Shown in pieces: positions 34,148-42,800 of a DNA stretch of 64,000 nt. A program made the position numbers and the translations under genes. The stretch comes from CANMUM01 sp965263365 (GTDB taxonomy: Bacteria; Pseudomonadota; Alphaproteobacteria; Rhodobacterales; Rhodobacteraceae). How positions within the stretch are numbered: the stretch's first letter is position 1; every line of letters starts with the position of its first letter. Under the pieces are notes generated by a model, which was not told the origin of the DNA, searched no databases, and worked only from the letters and a program-made list of their open reading frames with translations. Location: contig OZ253672.1 in NCBI GenBank assembly GCA_965263365.1, forward strand, positions 372,001 through 436,000, given 5' to 3'.

Positions 34148-34660
34148 CTATTCTTTAAAGACTTCTTCCGAGCTGGCACCCCAAAAACTTGATTTTGGCA
34201 ACCATCCTTCATATCCATCCGCTTCGATCAAGCACCACTCAAGTTCACAAGCTAACAAATTTGCAACCACATTTTGCTCTAATATTGCGACAAGTTGCGC
34301 GTTTTGAGAAGGCGTTTTGTTGAGTGAAACGCGCTCCTCAGTAATAAGAGCAGTCCGGTTGCCCGAAAGGAGTACATAATGTAGCCAGCCAGTTTCGCCT
34401 TCGAAATCTTCGACCTTTCGCCAGTGCCCGCTTTCGGCTGTCACAACAAGAGGCAAACCTTTCAAACCATAAACCCATTTAATTTCGTATTCTGAAGAGG
34501 GACCTTTGCGCATAAATGCTTCATCACCTTTAATCGAAACAAACCTCGGAATTGGAAGATTAGTTTCGCGTCCAAGCCTTGTTGTCGTGTCTTGAGCGTT
34601 TGCGAATGACGAGAAAAAAATCGTCGCCGACAGCAAGATTTTGTAAAAACGGTTCTTCAA
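34148..34660 (-). CDS. secreted bacterial SH3-domain protein
   Basis: A 170-residue protein with a signal peptide (FYKILLSATIFFSSFANAQ) and two SH3-like modules: EAFMRKGPSSEYEIKWVYGLKG with HWRKVEDFEGETGWLHYVLL, then RVSLNKTPSQNAQLVAILEQN with CLIEADGYEGWLPKSSFWG. The pattern fits SH3_4 family proteins of alphaproteobacteria, thought to act at the cell wall. It is divergent from the PAP2 gene, 68 bases apart. Confidence 0.82.
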   Translation of the reverse strand: MKNRFYKILLSATIFFSSFANAQDTTTRLGRETNLPIPRFVSIKGDEAFMRKGPSSEYEIKWVYGLKGLPLVVTAESGHWRKVEDFEGETGWLHYVLLSGNRTALITEERVSLNKTPSQNAQLVAILEQNVVANLLACELEWCLIEADGYEGWLPKSSFWGASSEEVFKE

Positions 34661-34728
34661 ATTAATTGCCTACCTTGATTGAAAATCGTTTATCAAGTAA
34701 TGGCGAATAGGTCAATTTAGGTAAGTTA

Positions 34729-35514
34729 ATGAGCAAAAAATTTATACCCATTCGATATCTTTTTGTTTTTTGTTTTTTGTTTTTTGTTTTATTTCATTTC
34801 TTTCCAGCTATTGATCTCAAAATTTCATCCTTATTTTTTGAGAATGGAGCATGGCTCGGACAGCGTGGGTGGTTCGCAATCGCGCGTGAATTTTATTATA
34901 AATTTTCTTTGATCTTGCCGCTCGTTTTTTTTGTTATTGTTCTGTTTCACGCGCGTTTGGCTTTGAATGTGCCGCGACGGATATATAGCTTTATTCTCGC
35001 GTATTTTGTTTGCTTCCCTATCATTTTAACCAACGGGATTTTAAAAGAAGTTTGGGGGCGCGCACGTCCTCGCAATATCGTTGAATTTGGGGGCACGCGA
35101 GAATTTACGCCCGTGTCATTGTTTCCAGTGGATCAGTGTGAAACAAATTGTAGTTTCGTATCAGGAGAAGCTTCTGGCGCTGCGGCAATCATGATTGTTT
35201 TGTGGGTCATATTTCCGCGCGCGTACTGGGCTATATTGATTTTTGCGCCGATGGCGCTAATGCGTGTTATGTCAGGGGCGCATTTTACCAGTGATGTGAT
35301 TTTTGCGGTTCTATTCATGATGATTGGTTTTGAGTTCTTGCGACAGTTGGTTTCATTTGAGCATCAAGATTTTATGAATGGGCGCGCTATTTTGCGCGAT
35401 GCCCGTAGCTTAACGAGGAGTGCCGCAAACGGCGCATTCTCCGCGCTTCGCTATTTTTATACGTCTGCTCTCCATTTCGCTACCGTCGTAAAGGAGCATT
35501 TCACCAAGCGGTAG
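34729..35514 (+). CDS. PAP2 family membrane phosphatase
   Basis: A 261-residue integral membrane protein. The PAP2 signature is present: KEVWGRARP, then NCSFVSGEAS, then RVMSGAHFTSDV. The middle motif is SGE where the classical form is SGH. Relatives act on undecaprenyl diphosphate or lipid A phosphates at the periplasmic face. The N-terminal helix (LFVFCFLFFVLFHFF) is encoded by a run of 7-base TTTTTTG repeats that could shift frame by slippage. The last 105 bases overlap the ThiF-like gene on the other strand. Confidence 0.85.
   Translation: MSKKFIPIRYLFVFCFLFFVLFHFFPAIDLKISSLFFENGAWLGQRGWFAIAREFYYKFSLILPLVFFVIVLFHARLALNVPRRIYSFILAYFVCFPIILTNGILKEVWGRARPRNIVEFGGTREFTPVSLFPVDQCETNCSFVSGEASGAAAIMIVLWVIFPRAYWAILIFAPMALMRVMSGAHFTSDVIFAVLFMMIGFEFLRQLVSFEHQDFMNGRAILRDARSLTRSAANGAFSALRYFYTSALHFATVVKEHFTKR
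34760..34790. repeat. heptanucleotide G-T6 tandem repeat inside the PAP2 gene
   Basis: G residues at 34765, 34772, 34779 and 34786 are separated by exactly six T, with five T before and four after. The unit is 7 bases, not a multiple of three, so gain or loss of one unit would shift the frame about 15 codons into the gene. It lies in the first membrane helix. Confidence 0.9.
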
Positions 35515-36150
35515 AGCGCCGCGAGACTGCGTTAAAATTTTGATAGCTTCAAGGGACGTCATCGTTCCAATTACACCTGCGACGGCTCCAATTACACCGA
35601 GCTCGGAGCAAGAGGGCAGTGAATTGGGATCAGTTGTTTCAGGAACTAAGCAGTGATAACAGGCTGAGGCTGGCGGACTAAAATGGGCAATCTGTCCTTC
35701 CCACTGAGCGAGCGAAGCCGACAAAAGGGGTATTTTTTGAGTGAATGCATAACGGTTGGCAAGATGTCGCGTTGCGAGATTGTCGGAACCATCAATGAGT
35801 AGATCAAGTTTTTCAACACTTGGTTCATTTCCAATTTGAAATTTGCCGCCATCAATAATCTCGACATTTGGATTTAGGCTGCGTAGCTTCTCTATTCCGA
35901 CCTCTATTTTAGGGCGACCCACATCAAAATTTGAAAATAGAACTTGACGATGCAAATTACTCGTCGAGATGACGTCGAATTCAAAAACTGTAATTTTACC
36001 GACACCGGCACCAACGAGATAGAGCGCGGTCGGGGCGCCAATTCCACCCAATCCAATGAGTCCTATATGTGATTCAGTGAGTTTTTTTTGTGCGGCGCCG
36101 CCAAAATCGCGAACTAAGATTTGACGGATATAGCGTTCAGAGGTGTTCAT
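35410..36150 (-). CDS. HesA/MoeB/ThiF family adenylyltransferase
   Basis: A 246-residue E1-like protein that adenylates the C-terminus of a small sulphur carrier such as MoaD or ThiS. The ATP loop GLGGIGAPTALYLVGAG and R-NLHRQVLF are present. Two zinc-binding CxxC pairs are intact: CYHC and CAVC. There is no rhodanese domain, so this is the short MoeB form. The second CxxC lies in DNA that also encodes the end of the PAP2 protein. It overlaps dut by 4 bases, and coaBC-dut-ThiF is one operon. Confidence 0.88.
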   Translation of the reverse strand: MNTSERYIRQILVRDFGGAAQKKLTESHIGLIGLGGIGAPTALYLVGAGVGKITVFEFDVISTSNLHRQVLFSNFDVGRPKIEVGIEKLRSLNPNVEIIDGGKFQIGNEPSVEKLDLLIDGSDNLATRHLANRYAFTQKIPLLSASLAQWEGQIAHFSPPASACYHCLVPETTDPNSLPSCSELGVIGAVAGVIGTMTSLEAIKILTQSRGALPLGEMLLYDGSEMESRRIKIAKRGECAVCGTPR

Positions 36151-36599
36151 TTTAACCCTGTTGAGCCAAAACCGCGTTTGTCACGGTGGCTAGTTGAAAA
36201 ATGAACAACTTCTTCAAATGATAAGATCTCAACTGAAGCGATAACGAGCTGTGCAATTCGCATGCCATGAGTAATGTTGAATGTTTCGGAGGACAGGTTA
36301 ACAAGACCAATGATTATTTCGCCGCGGTAATCCCAGTCAATCGTTCCAGGTGAATTAATAACGGTAATTCCAGATTTAATTGCGAGACCAGATCTCGGAC
36401 GAATTTGCGCTTCTGTATTGATAGGGAGTTCAATCATTAATCCAGTTGGAATTTTAACCCGTTCAAGCGGCGAAACGGTAACGGGTTGTGACAAGTTCGC
36501 ACATAAGTCATATCCAACTGCACCTTCGCTTGCACGCTTTGGCGGCAAGAGTGATAAATCGGCATCTAAGGTTGCTTTAAATTTTATGCATTTGGCCAT
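36147..36599 (-). CDS. dut: dUTP diphosphatase
   Basis: A 150-residue trimeric dUTPase that hydrolyses dUTP to dUMP and keeps uracil out of DNA. All five motifs are present: AVGYDLCAN, PRSGLAIKSGI, NSPGTIDWDYRGEI, GMRIAQLVI and the C-terminal RGFGSTG arm. It overlaps coaBC by 16 bases and the ThiF gene by 4. Confidence 0.96.
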   Translation of the reverse strand: MAKCIKFKATLDADLSLLPPKRASEGAVGYDLCANLSQPVTVSPLERVKIPTGLMIELPINTEAQIRPRSGLAIKSGITVINSPGTIDWDYRGEIIIGLVNLSSETFNITHGMRIAQLVIASVEILSFEEVVHFSTSHRDKRGFGSTGLK

Positions 36600-37777
36600 T
36601 TTTTAATTTCATCTAGGATTTTTTCAGCAAGTTTATTTGCGACATCCTTCTTTGAGGCTTTTGGCCAAGCTTTTGTTTCGTCTTTTGTAATAAACTGAAT
36701 CTGATTATGTTCGCCGCCCATGATGCCAGTCCGATGAGATACGTCATTGGCAAGTAACCAGTCGCATCCTTTTCGTTCCCGTTTAGTTTGTCCATGCTCA
36801 AGAACATTTTCGGTTTCGGCCGCGAAGCCGATCACGAGGCGCGGCCGGTTTTTTGATTTGCAAACCGATTGCAAAATATCTGGGTTTTTTTCAAAGGATA
36901 ATTGGGGCAATCCGTCATTATTCTTTTTTATTTTTTGTTCACGGGCTTCGACCTTCCAATCGGCGACAGCAGCAACTGAAATAAATACGTCACTAGGCAG
37001 GTTTTTATGAACCGCTTGGTACATCTCATCTGCCGATTGAACCTCAATAATTTTCGTGCCCGATGGCCTTGGGGCGGTGGCCGGGCCTGTTACGAATGTT
37101 ATGTTTGCGCCGAGTCGTTGTAAGGCTTCTGCAATTGCGGTTCCTTGTTTACCTGATGAACGATTGGCGATGTATCTAACTGGGTCTATGGGTTCGTGAG
37201 TCGGCCCAGAAGTGATCGTGATTTGACGTCCCCTTAGCGGTAAATCACCAAAATGAGATAAAATAGCCTGCAAAATGTCGGTCGGTTCAACAAGGCGCCC
37301 AAAACCAAATTCTCCACAAGCCATATCGCCCTCCATAGGGCCAATCATTTCAAAATTGCGTGACTTTAGGGTTTTTATATTGGCTTGATTGGCTTCGCTT
37401 TCCCACATGGCAACATTCATTGCGGGCGCGATCATGACGGGAGACCGAGTTGCGATGACTAAGGTTGATGCCAAATCATCGGCAAGTCCATTTGCAACTT
37501 TTCCAATAAAATTGGCAGTAGCAGGGGCAATTACCACTGCGTCCGCGGAGCGCGATAACTCAATGTGACCCATCTTGGCTTCATCATCAAGGCTGAACAG
37601 TTGCGAGCGAACAGGTTGCTCTGCGAGCGCGGCGACCGAAAGCGGTGTTACAAATTCCTTTGCGCTTTCTGTCATAACTGGCACGACTTCAATATCTTGG
37701 TTTCGGAGTTCGCGGATAAGCATGAGAGCTTTATAAGCCGCGATTCCGCCAGTTATTATTAAAAGTATGCGCCGCAT
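36584..37777 (-). CDS. coaBC: bifunctional phosphopantothenoylcysteine decarboxylase/synthase
   Basis: A 397-residue fused enzyme of coenzyme A synthesis. The N-terminal flavoprotein half (CoaC) has ITGGIAAYKAL, APAMNVAMW and the substrate-recognition MACGEFGFGRL. The C-terminal half (CoaB) has ITSGPTHEPIDPVRYIANRSSGKQG and AAVADWKV, with KNPDIL near the end. It is the first gene of coaBC-dut-ThiF, divergent from rsfS with about 30 bases between. Confidence 0.96.
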   Translation of the reverse strand: MRRILLIITGGIAAYKALMLIRELRNQDIEVVPVMTESAKEFVTPLSVAALAEQPVRSQLFSLDDEAKMGHIELSRSADAVVIAPATANFIGKVANGLADDLASTLVIATRSPVMIAPAMNVAMWESEANQANIKTLKSRNFEMIGPMEGDMACGEFGFGRLVEPTDILQAILSHFGDLPLRGRQITITSGPTHEPIDPVRYIANRSSGKQGTAIAEALQRLGANITFVTGPATAPRPSGTKIIEVQSADEMYQAVHKNLPSDVFISVAAVADWKVEAREQKIKKNNDGLPQLSFEKNPDILQSVCKSKNRPRLVIGFAAETENVLEHGQTKRERKGCDWLLANDVSHRTGIMGGEHNQIQFITKDETKAWPKASKKDVANKLAEKILDEIKKWPNA

Positions 37778-37810
37778 TTCATTCCCTTTTCACGTTCCTA
37801 ATATGGCGAT

Positions 37811-38323
37811 TTGCCAATATTTGACAAGAGGGCATCAAAAAACTTGTCAGTCAGATCATTTGGTGGTAGTTTTACAGAGAGCGACGCTCAACATGTAACA
37901 ATAGGAGAATGCACTCTGCCGCAAGCAATTTCTGCGGACGCTAGCGAGCCTGAAAAGGTAAAGTCTAGGCGCAACTCAACAAATTCTAGCGAAGACTTGC
38001 TAGCGCTTGTTGAACAATTGATAGCAAAAGAAAAAGGTGAGGATATCACTGTTATTTCTTTGCAAGGAAAATCCACAATAGCTGATTATATGGTGATTGC
38101 ATCGGGCCGGTCTAACCGACAGGTTGCTTCGATTGCTGATAAATTGTGCGAAGAGATTAAAAAAGAGGGGTACGGCGTGCCTCGCATTGAAGGTAAGAGT
38201 GAAGCTGATTGGGTTTTGATCGACGGGAGTGATGTAATTATTCATTTGTTCCGCCCTGAGGTGCGCGAATTTTATCAGCTTGAAAAGCTTTGGTCGGAAG
38301 AGACCGCGCCTCAAACTGCGTGA
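37811..38323 (+). CDS. rsfS: ribosomal silencing factor RsfS
   Basis: Up to 170 residues. The conserved part begins about residue 60 (DLLALVEQLIAKEKGEDITVI) and includes IADYMVIASGRSNRQVASIAD, GKSEADWVLIDGSDVIIHLF and FYQLEKLW. RsfS binds L14 and blocks subunit joining in starvation. The start is uncertain: there is no in-frame ATG before the conserved core. The outermost TTG is 37811; another TTG at 37844 has GAGGG upstream. The stop overlaps rlmH (TGATG). Confidence 0.9.
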   Translation: MPIFDKRASKNLSVRSFGGSFTESDAQHVTIGECTLPQAISADASEPEKVKSRRNSTNSSEDLLALVEQLIAKEKGEDITVISLQGKSTIADYMVIASGRSNRQVASIADKLCEEIKKEGYGVPRIEGKSEADWVLIDGSDVIIHLFRPEVREFYQLEKLWSEETAPQTA

Positions 38324-38790
38324 TGATTATACGACTTGTTGTCATTGGGCGTCTCAAGTCTAGTCCAGAGGCGGAACTTGTTGCTGACTACCTTTCTCGT
38401 GCAACCAAAGTTGGTCGCATGTATGGTTTCTCTAAATTTGAGGTGATCGAGCTTGATGAGCGAAAAGTTAGTGATAAAATCGTCGGATCGCGTACACTTC
38501 AAGATTTCCTAGCTGGAGAGAGTTTTTGGGTACTTGATGAACGTGGAGAAAGCTGGAGCTCGCCAAAGTTTTCTCAGGAATTAGCCCGCTCCAAAGACAT
38601 GGGGGCTCGCCGACTAAATATTGTGATCGGTGGCGCGGACGGACTGACCGAAGAATTTACGCAATTGGCAACAAAAAAAATTAGCTTTGGAAAGATGGTT
38701 TGGCCTCATATACTGATCAGGGTGATGCTTACCGAACAATTATACCGTGCGATGACGATTATGTCCGGAAGTCCTTATCATAAAGAGTAA
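38323..38790 (+). CDS. rlmH: 23S rRNA pseudouridine-1915 N3-methyltransferase
   Basis: A 155-residue SPOUT methyltransferase that modifies pseudouridine 1915 of 23S rRNA. The knot region is clear: FWVLDERGESWSSPKFS, NIVIGGADGL and the C-terminal LIRVMLTEQLYRAMTIMSGSPYHK. The ATG at 38323 shares a base with the rsfS stop, and longer in-frame starts lie inside rsfS. RsfS and RlmH both act on the assembled ribosome. Confidence 0.96.
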   Translation: MIIRLVVIGRLKSSPEAELVADYLSRATKVGRMYGFSKFEVIELDERKVSDKIVGSRTLQDFLAGESFWVLDERGESWSSPKFSQELARSKDMGARRLNIVIGGADGLTEEFTQLATKKISFGKMVWPHILIRVMLTEQLYRAMTIMSGSPYHKE

Positions 38791-38846
38791 GGCACCATAA
38801 ACAATAAGGCCAAACGGACATAGCTCTTATTCGCTATTAAGTTTTA

Positions 38847-40022
38847 TCAAGATTCGACGTTTGGATTGGGCTTGGTAAACAAGATGAATATGAGACTACC
38901 CAAAAGACCCGTAATTATAGAGCCAGCAAGCACGCCCAGTCTGACGGCGTTTTGTAGCGCCAGATCATCGAATGCCAAGGTGCCAATAAAGAGCGACATT
39001 GTGAAGCCAATTCCTGTAAGTACTGCCATTCCCAAATAGTGGACGAAATTGCTACCTTCTGGGAATTTTGCAAGACCGATTTTTATTGCAATAATACTAA
39101 ACAAAATAACACCAAGCGGTTTTCCAATGAGCAAGCCAAGAGTAATCCCCATAGGTAAGGGCTGCATAATGTCCGAAAGACTTAGTCCAATCAACGGGAC
39201 GCCAGCATTTGCAAATGCGAAGAGGGGAAGGATCATATAGGCAACCCAAGGGTGAAGGCTGTGTTCTAAGCTTTCGACGGGCGATTTGCCATCGGGGCTG
39301 CGCATGGGTATCATGAATGCGGTTGCAACACCTGCGAGGGTTGCATGAACGCCTGATTTAAGTACGGCAACCCAAAGGAGAACGCCAAGTAAAATATAGG
39401 GTGCGCGCTGCGTAACGCCCCGCAAGTTCAATACAAGCATTATTGCCAGAAAAATTGCGCCGACACCAAGAGCGGTTAATGAAAGTTTAGAGGTATAAAA
39501 CAGAGCAATTATTGTAATGGCGGCTAAGTCATCAATGATTGCGATTGCGACAAGTGTAACCTTGATTGTTAGGGGGACACGCGATCCAAGCAATAGGATT
39601 ACGCCGAGTGCGAATGCGATATCGGTCGCGGTCGGAATTGCCCATCCGTTTAAGTTTTCAGGCGTACTTGCGTTAAATAGGTAAAATACAATGGCGGGAA
39701 AAATTAGACCACCAAGTGCTGCAATTGCAGGGAGCGCAAATTTCTGTGGAGAAGATAACTGTCCAACTTTCACCTCTCGTTTAATTTCGAGACCAACTAA
39801 TAAGAAAAAGACAGCCATAAGCCCGTCATTAATCCAAAGCACGGCGGCCTTAGAAATTCCAAAATTGCCGATATCGACTGTAATTTTTGTGTCTAGAAAA
39901 TTCGCATAAAGAGGCTGTAGGGGTGAATTTTGCGCGATGAGAGCTAAAATAGCGGCGATCCCAAGCAAAATGCCCGCAAATGCTTCAAGCCGCACAAATT
40001 TCTTCATCATTGGTAAAATCAT
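38847..40022 (-). CDS. nhaA: Na+/H+ antiporter NhaA
   Basis: A 391-residue, roughly 12-helix antiporter that exports Na+ or Li+ for protons. The paired transport-site Asp residues are in VAIAIIDDLAAI, and WAIPTATDIAFALGV holds the conserved TD motif of the discontinuous helix. VLWINDGLMAVFFLLVGLEIKRE is another block. It lies on the opposite strand between rlmH and gpmI, which often follow one another in alphaproteobacteria, so it looks inserted. Salt tolerance suggests a marine or saline habitat, though this is only weak evidence. Confidence 0.96.
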   Translation of the reverse strand: MILPMMKKFVRLEAFAGILLGIAAILALIAQNSPLQPLYANFLDTKITVDIGNFGISKAAVLWINDGLMAVFFLLVGLEIKREVKVGQLSSPQKFALPAIAALGGLIFPAIVFYLFNASTPENLNGWAIPTATDIAFALGVILLLGSRVPLTIKVTLVAIAIIDDLAAITIIALFYTSKLSLTALGVGAIFLAIMLVLNLRGVTQRAPYILLGVLLWVAVLKSGVHATLAGVATAFMIPMRSPDGKSPVESLEHSLHPWVAYMILPLFAFANAGVPLIGLSLSDIMQPLPMGITLGLLIGKPLGVILFSIIAIKIGLAKFPEGSNFVHYLGMAVLTGIGFTMSLFIGTLAFDDLALQNAVRLGVLAGSIITGLLGSLIFILFTKPNPNVES

Positions 40023-40235
40023 TATTGCCTCTCAAATACTAAAATTCACGCTATATTTATGCTTTTGATTTAATTTTTTGAGTTTGGAATTCAAGATGAA
40101 AAATTAATTTTTTCTAGCTCGATTCGACAGCTGATCACCCAGAATTAGTTACCAGAATTCAGCCGCTCAAAATTGGAAAGTTTGTTGCTTTTGATTTTGA
40201 TAGTCGTTACACCTTTGAACGACGGAGAGCGGAAG

Positions 40236-41744
40236 ATGAAAAATACTGTCACACTTATTATTTTGGATGGATGGGGACATAACCCAGATCAAGAGGCAAA
40301 TGCGATCGCGCTAGCTAAAACTCCGAATTTTGACCGCATCTGCGCTCAATATCCAAATGGATTTTTGAAAGCGCATGGCAATGCAGTGGGATTGCCAAAA
40401 GGCCAAATGGGAAACTCAGAAGTTGGGCACACCACAATTGGCGCAGGGCGTGTTGTTTGGATGGATTTACCGAAGATAGACCGAGCCGTTGAGGATGGTT
40501 CTCTTGCAAAAAATACCGTTTTGATGGAGGGCTTGTCGAAGGTGAACCGTGCGGGCGGGCGCGTTCATATCATGGGATGCGCATCCAATGGCGGCGTTCA
40601 TGCGCACGAAGATCATCTTGTCGCTTTAACGTCAGTCGCTGTGAAAAATAATGTGACACCGGTTTTACATTTATTTGCAGATGGTCGAGATGTTGCGCCG
40701 CGTTCGGCTGAAGAGAGTTTACCAAAGTTAATCGAAAAAATGCCAAAAGAGGCAGTTATTGGAACCTTGATGGGTAGATTCTATGCAATGGATCGCGATA
40801 ATCGATGGGAGCGTATTAAAAAAGCCTATGATGCCATTGTGAACGGGGCTGGCGCTAGGGCAGAAACGGTTTCTAAAGGCATTCAGCAGGCATATGATTC
40901 TGATGAAGGTGATGAGTTTATTTCGCCCACGATTATCAAGGATTATCAGGGCGTCAAGTCGGGAGATGGTTTGCTTTTTGCGAATTTCCGCGCAGACCGT
41001 GCACGCGAAATTTTATCGGCGCTTGCGGATGACAACTTCGAAGGCTTTCAACGCGAAAAAAGAGAATGGTCATCATTGATGGGAATGGTGAGCTATTCAA
41101 ATGAGCATGATGAATATATAGAGCCCCTTTTTCAAAAAGAAAATTTGAAAAATACGCTGGGAGAACTTGTAAGTCGTGCGGGCAAATCGCAATTGCGATT
41201 GGCTGAAACGGAAAAATACCCTCACGTTACATTTTTCATGAATGGTGGTGCCGAAAAACTAAACAAAAACGAAGATCGCTATATGGCAGAAAGTCCAAAA
41301 GTTCGAACTTATGACCTGAAACCAGAAATGTCAGCGGTTGAAGTCGGAGAAAAGTTGCAGGATTCGATATCATCTGGAAAATATGATCTCATAATCTGTA
41401 ATTTTGCGAATCCGGATATGGTCGGTCATACAGGAGATTTGCCAGCCGCGATTAGGGCGGTCGAAGCGGTTGATAAACAACTGGGAATAGCCGTAAATGC
41501 CTGTGAAAAAATGGGGCAGAAGATGATTGTCACTGCTGATCATGGAAATTGTGAGGTTATGATCGATCCGCAAACCAAGGAAGCGCATACGGCGCATACT
41601 TTGAACCCTGTTCCCTATATTATTGTTGGCGAAACTAAAAATGTGCGTGAGTATGGAGGTCTATGTGATTTAGCTCCGACTCTTTTACATTTAATGAATA
41701 TTGAAAAACCTTCTGAGATGTCTGGAAAATGCTTAATCGAGTAA
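40236..41744 (+). CDS. gpmI: 2,3-bisphosphoglycerate-independent phosphoglycerate mutase
   Basis: A 502-residue Mn-dependent phosphoglycerate mutase of glycolysis. TLIILDGWGHN opens it, the phosphoserine lies in GQMGNSEVGHT, and metal-site segments include YDLIICNFANPDMVGHTG and VTADHGNCE. The start is the ATG at 40236, with GGAGAGCGGAAG in front; the frame extends upstream without family support. Its end overlaps envC by 16 bases. Confidence 0.96.
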   Translation: MKNTVTLIILDGWGHNPDQEANAIALAKTPNFDRICAQYPNGFLKAHGNAVGLPKGQMGNSEVGHTTIGAGRVVWMDLPKIDRAVEDGSLAKNTVLMEGLSKVNRAGGRVHIMGCASNGGVHAHEDHLVALTSVAVKNNVTPVLHLFADGRDVAPRSAEESLPKLIEKMPKEAVIGTLMGRFYAMDRDNRWERIKKAYDAIVNGAGARAETVSKGIQQAYDSDEGDEFISPTIIKDYQGVKSGDGLLFANFRADRAREILSALADDNFEGFQREKREWSSLMGMVSYSNEHDEYIEPLFQKENLKNTLGELVSRAGKSQLRLAETEKYPHVTFFMNGGAEKLNKNEDRYMAESPKVRTYDLKPEMSAVEVGEKLQDSISSGKYDLIICNFANPDMVGHTGDLPAAIRAVEAVDKQLGIAVNACEKMGQKMIVTADHGNCEVMIDPQTKEAHTAHTLNPVPYIIVGETKNVREYGGLCDLAPTLLHLMNIEKPSEMSGKCLIE

Positions 41745-42793
41745 TCTGTATTTTTCTTTTGTTTTGTGGGTCAGCTCAAGCGCAAGACGTTCAGGCGCGT
41801 CTTGGTCAAATCGAGGGCCGTCTTGAAACTGTAAGTGAGGCCTTTCGATCGGGAGAGGGAATGAGTATTCAAGAGCTGTCTCTAACCGCCGCCCAACTTG
41901 AAAGTACTTTGCAAGAGATGCGTGAGGTTTCGCGCAATTTTAAAGAGAAAAGAGATTTTATCGAACGCAAATTTCGAGATGAAAGTAAAGAACTTGGCAC
42001 AATATTAGGTTATATATCGACCATTCAATCCAACCCAGCACCTGATTATGTATTGCATCCTGGTGGAATTGTTTCAGCCATGCAAGCAAACGTCATTACA
42101 GAAACAATCTTAGCGCCTCTTGAAAAAAAATTGAGCGGGCTTGCGGAGGAGCTTCGTGATCTTAATCAGGTTCTTGCCCTTGAAGAAGTGTTAACTTCCT
42201 CGACGATATCCGCCACAGAGAAGGTCAGTAATTTGAGGAGCGAACTGGCAATTGCTCAATATCAGCAAAATGATGATTCTATCTTGACTGACCCGAATTT
42301 CATGGACAGCATTTTTTTAGTTTCTGATAATTTAAACGCATTTATTGGGCTCATTGATAAAGTTGAAATTTCTCCAGATCTTTTTGTAAACGATGGTTTT
42401 GAGAGTTTAAAAGGAAATTGGCCTTGGCCAGTTTCAGGGCAAAGAGTCGATAAATTTGACGGCATTGAATTCGTAACAAGAGAAAATATTGTGCGTGCGC
42501 CGATAAGTGGTACAGTTCGATTTTCGGAAGATTTTCATCGCTATGGACCTACAATTATTATCGAACCAGCACTTGGTTATTTGCTGGTGATATCTGGAAT
42601 GGACCGAGTCACGACAACTGTTGGTCAAAATATTAAGCAAGATGAAATTATCGGCGTATTTGCGCACAAGAAGCAATCTGAATCAAATTCTTCGGAAGAG
42701 GGTGTAGAAAATCAATTTAATAAGTTATATGTAGAGCTTAGAAAATCAGGGTCTACTCAAAACTTGTATGAGTATTTTTCCCTTACGGAGTAG
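41729..42793 (+). CDS. murein hydrolase activator EnvC-like protein
   Basis: A 354-residue secreted protein (signal MLNRVICIFLLFCGSAQA). A long coiled coil (about 25-190) is followed by a LytM/peptidase M23 domain near 240-350 (WPWPVSGQRV, RAPISGTVRF, LGYLLVISGMDRVT, LYVELRKSG). The zinc His residues of true M23 peptidases are not evident, as expected for EnvC-type activators of amidases at the septum. It overlaps gpmI and precedes ctpA by 7 bases. Confidence 0.85.
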   Translation: MLNRVICIFLLFCGSAQAQDVQARLGQIEGRLETVSEAFRSGEGMSIQELSLTAAQLESTLQEMREVSRNFKEKRDFIERKFRDESKELGTILGYISTIQSNPAPDYVLHPGGIVSAMQANVITETILAPLEKKLSGLAEELRDLNQVLALEEVLTSSTISATEKVSNLRSELAIAQYQQNDDSILTDPNFMDSIFLVSDNLNAFIGLIDKVEISPDLFVNDGFESLKGNWPWPVSGQRVDKFDGIEFVTRENIVRAPISGTVRFSEDFHRYGPTIIIEPALGYLLVISGMDRVTTTVGQNIKQDEIIGVFAHKKQSESNSSEEGVENQFNKLYVELRKSGSTQNLYEYFSLTE

Positions 42794-42800
42794 TTACATT

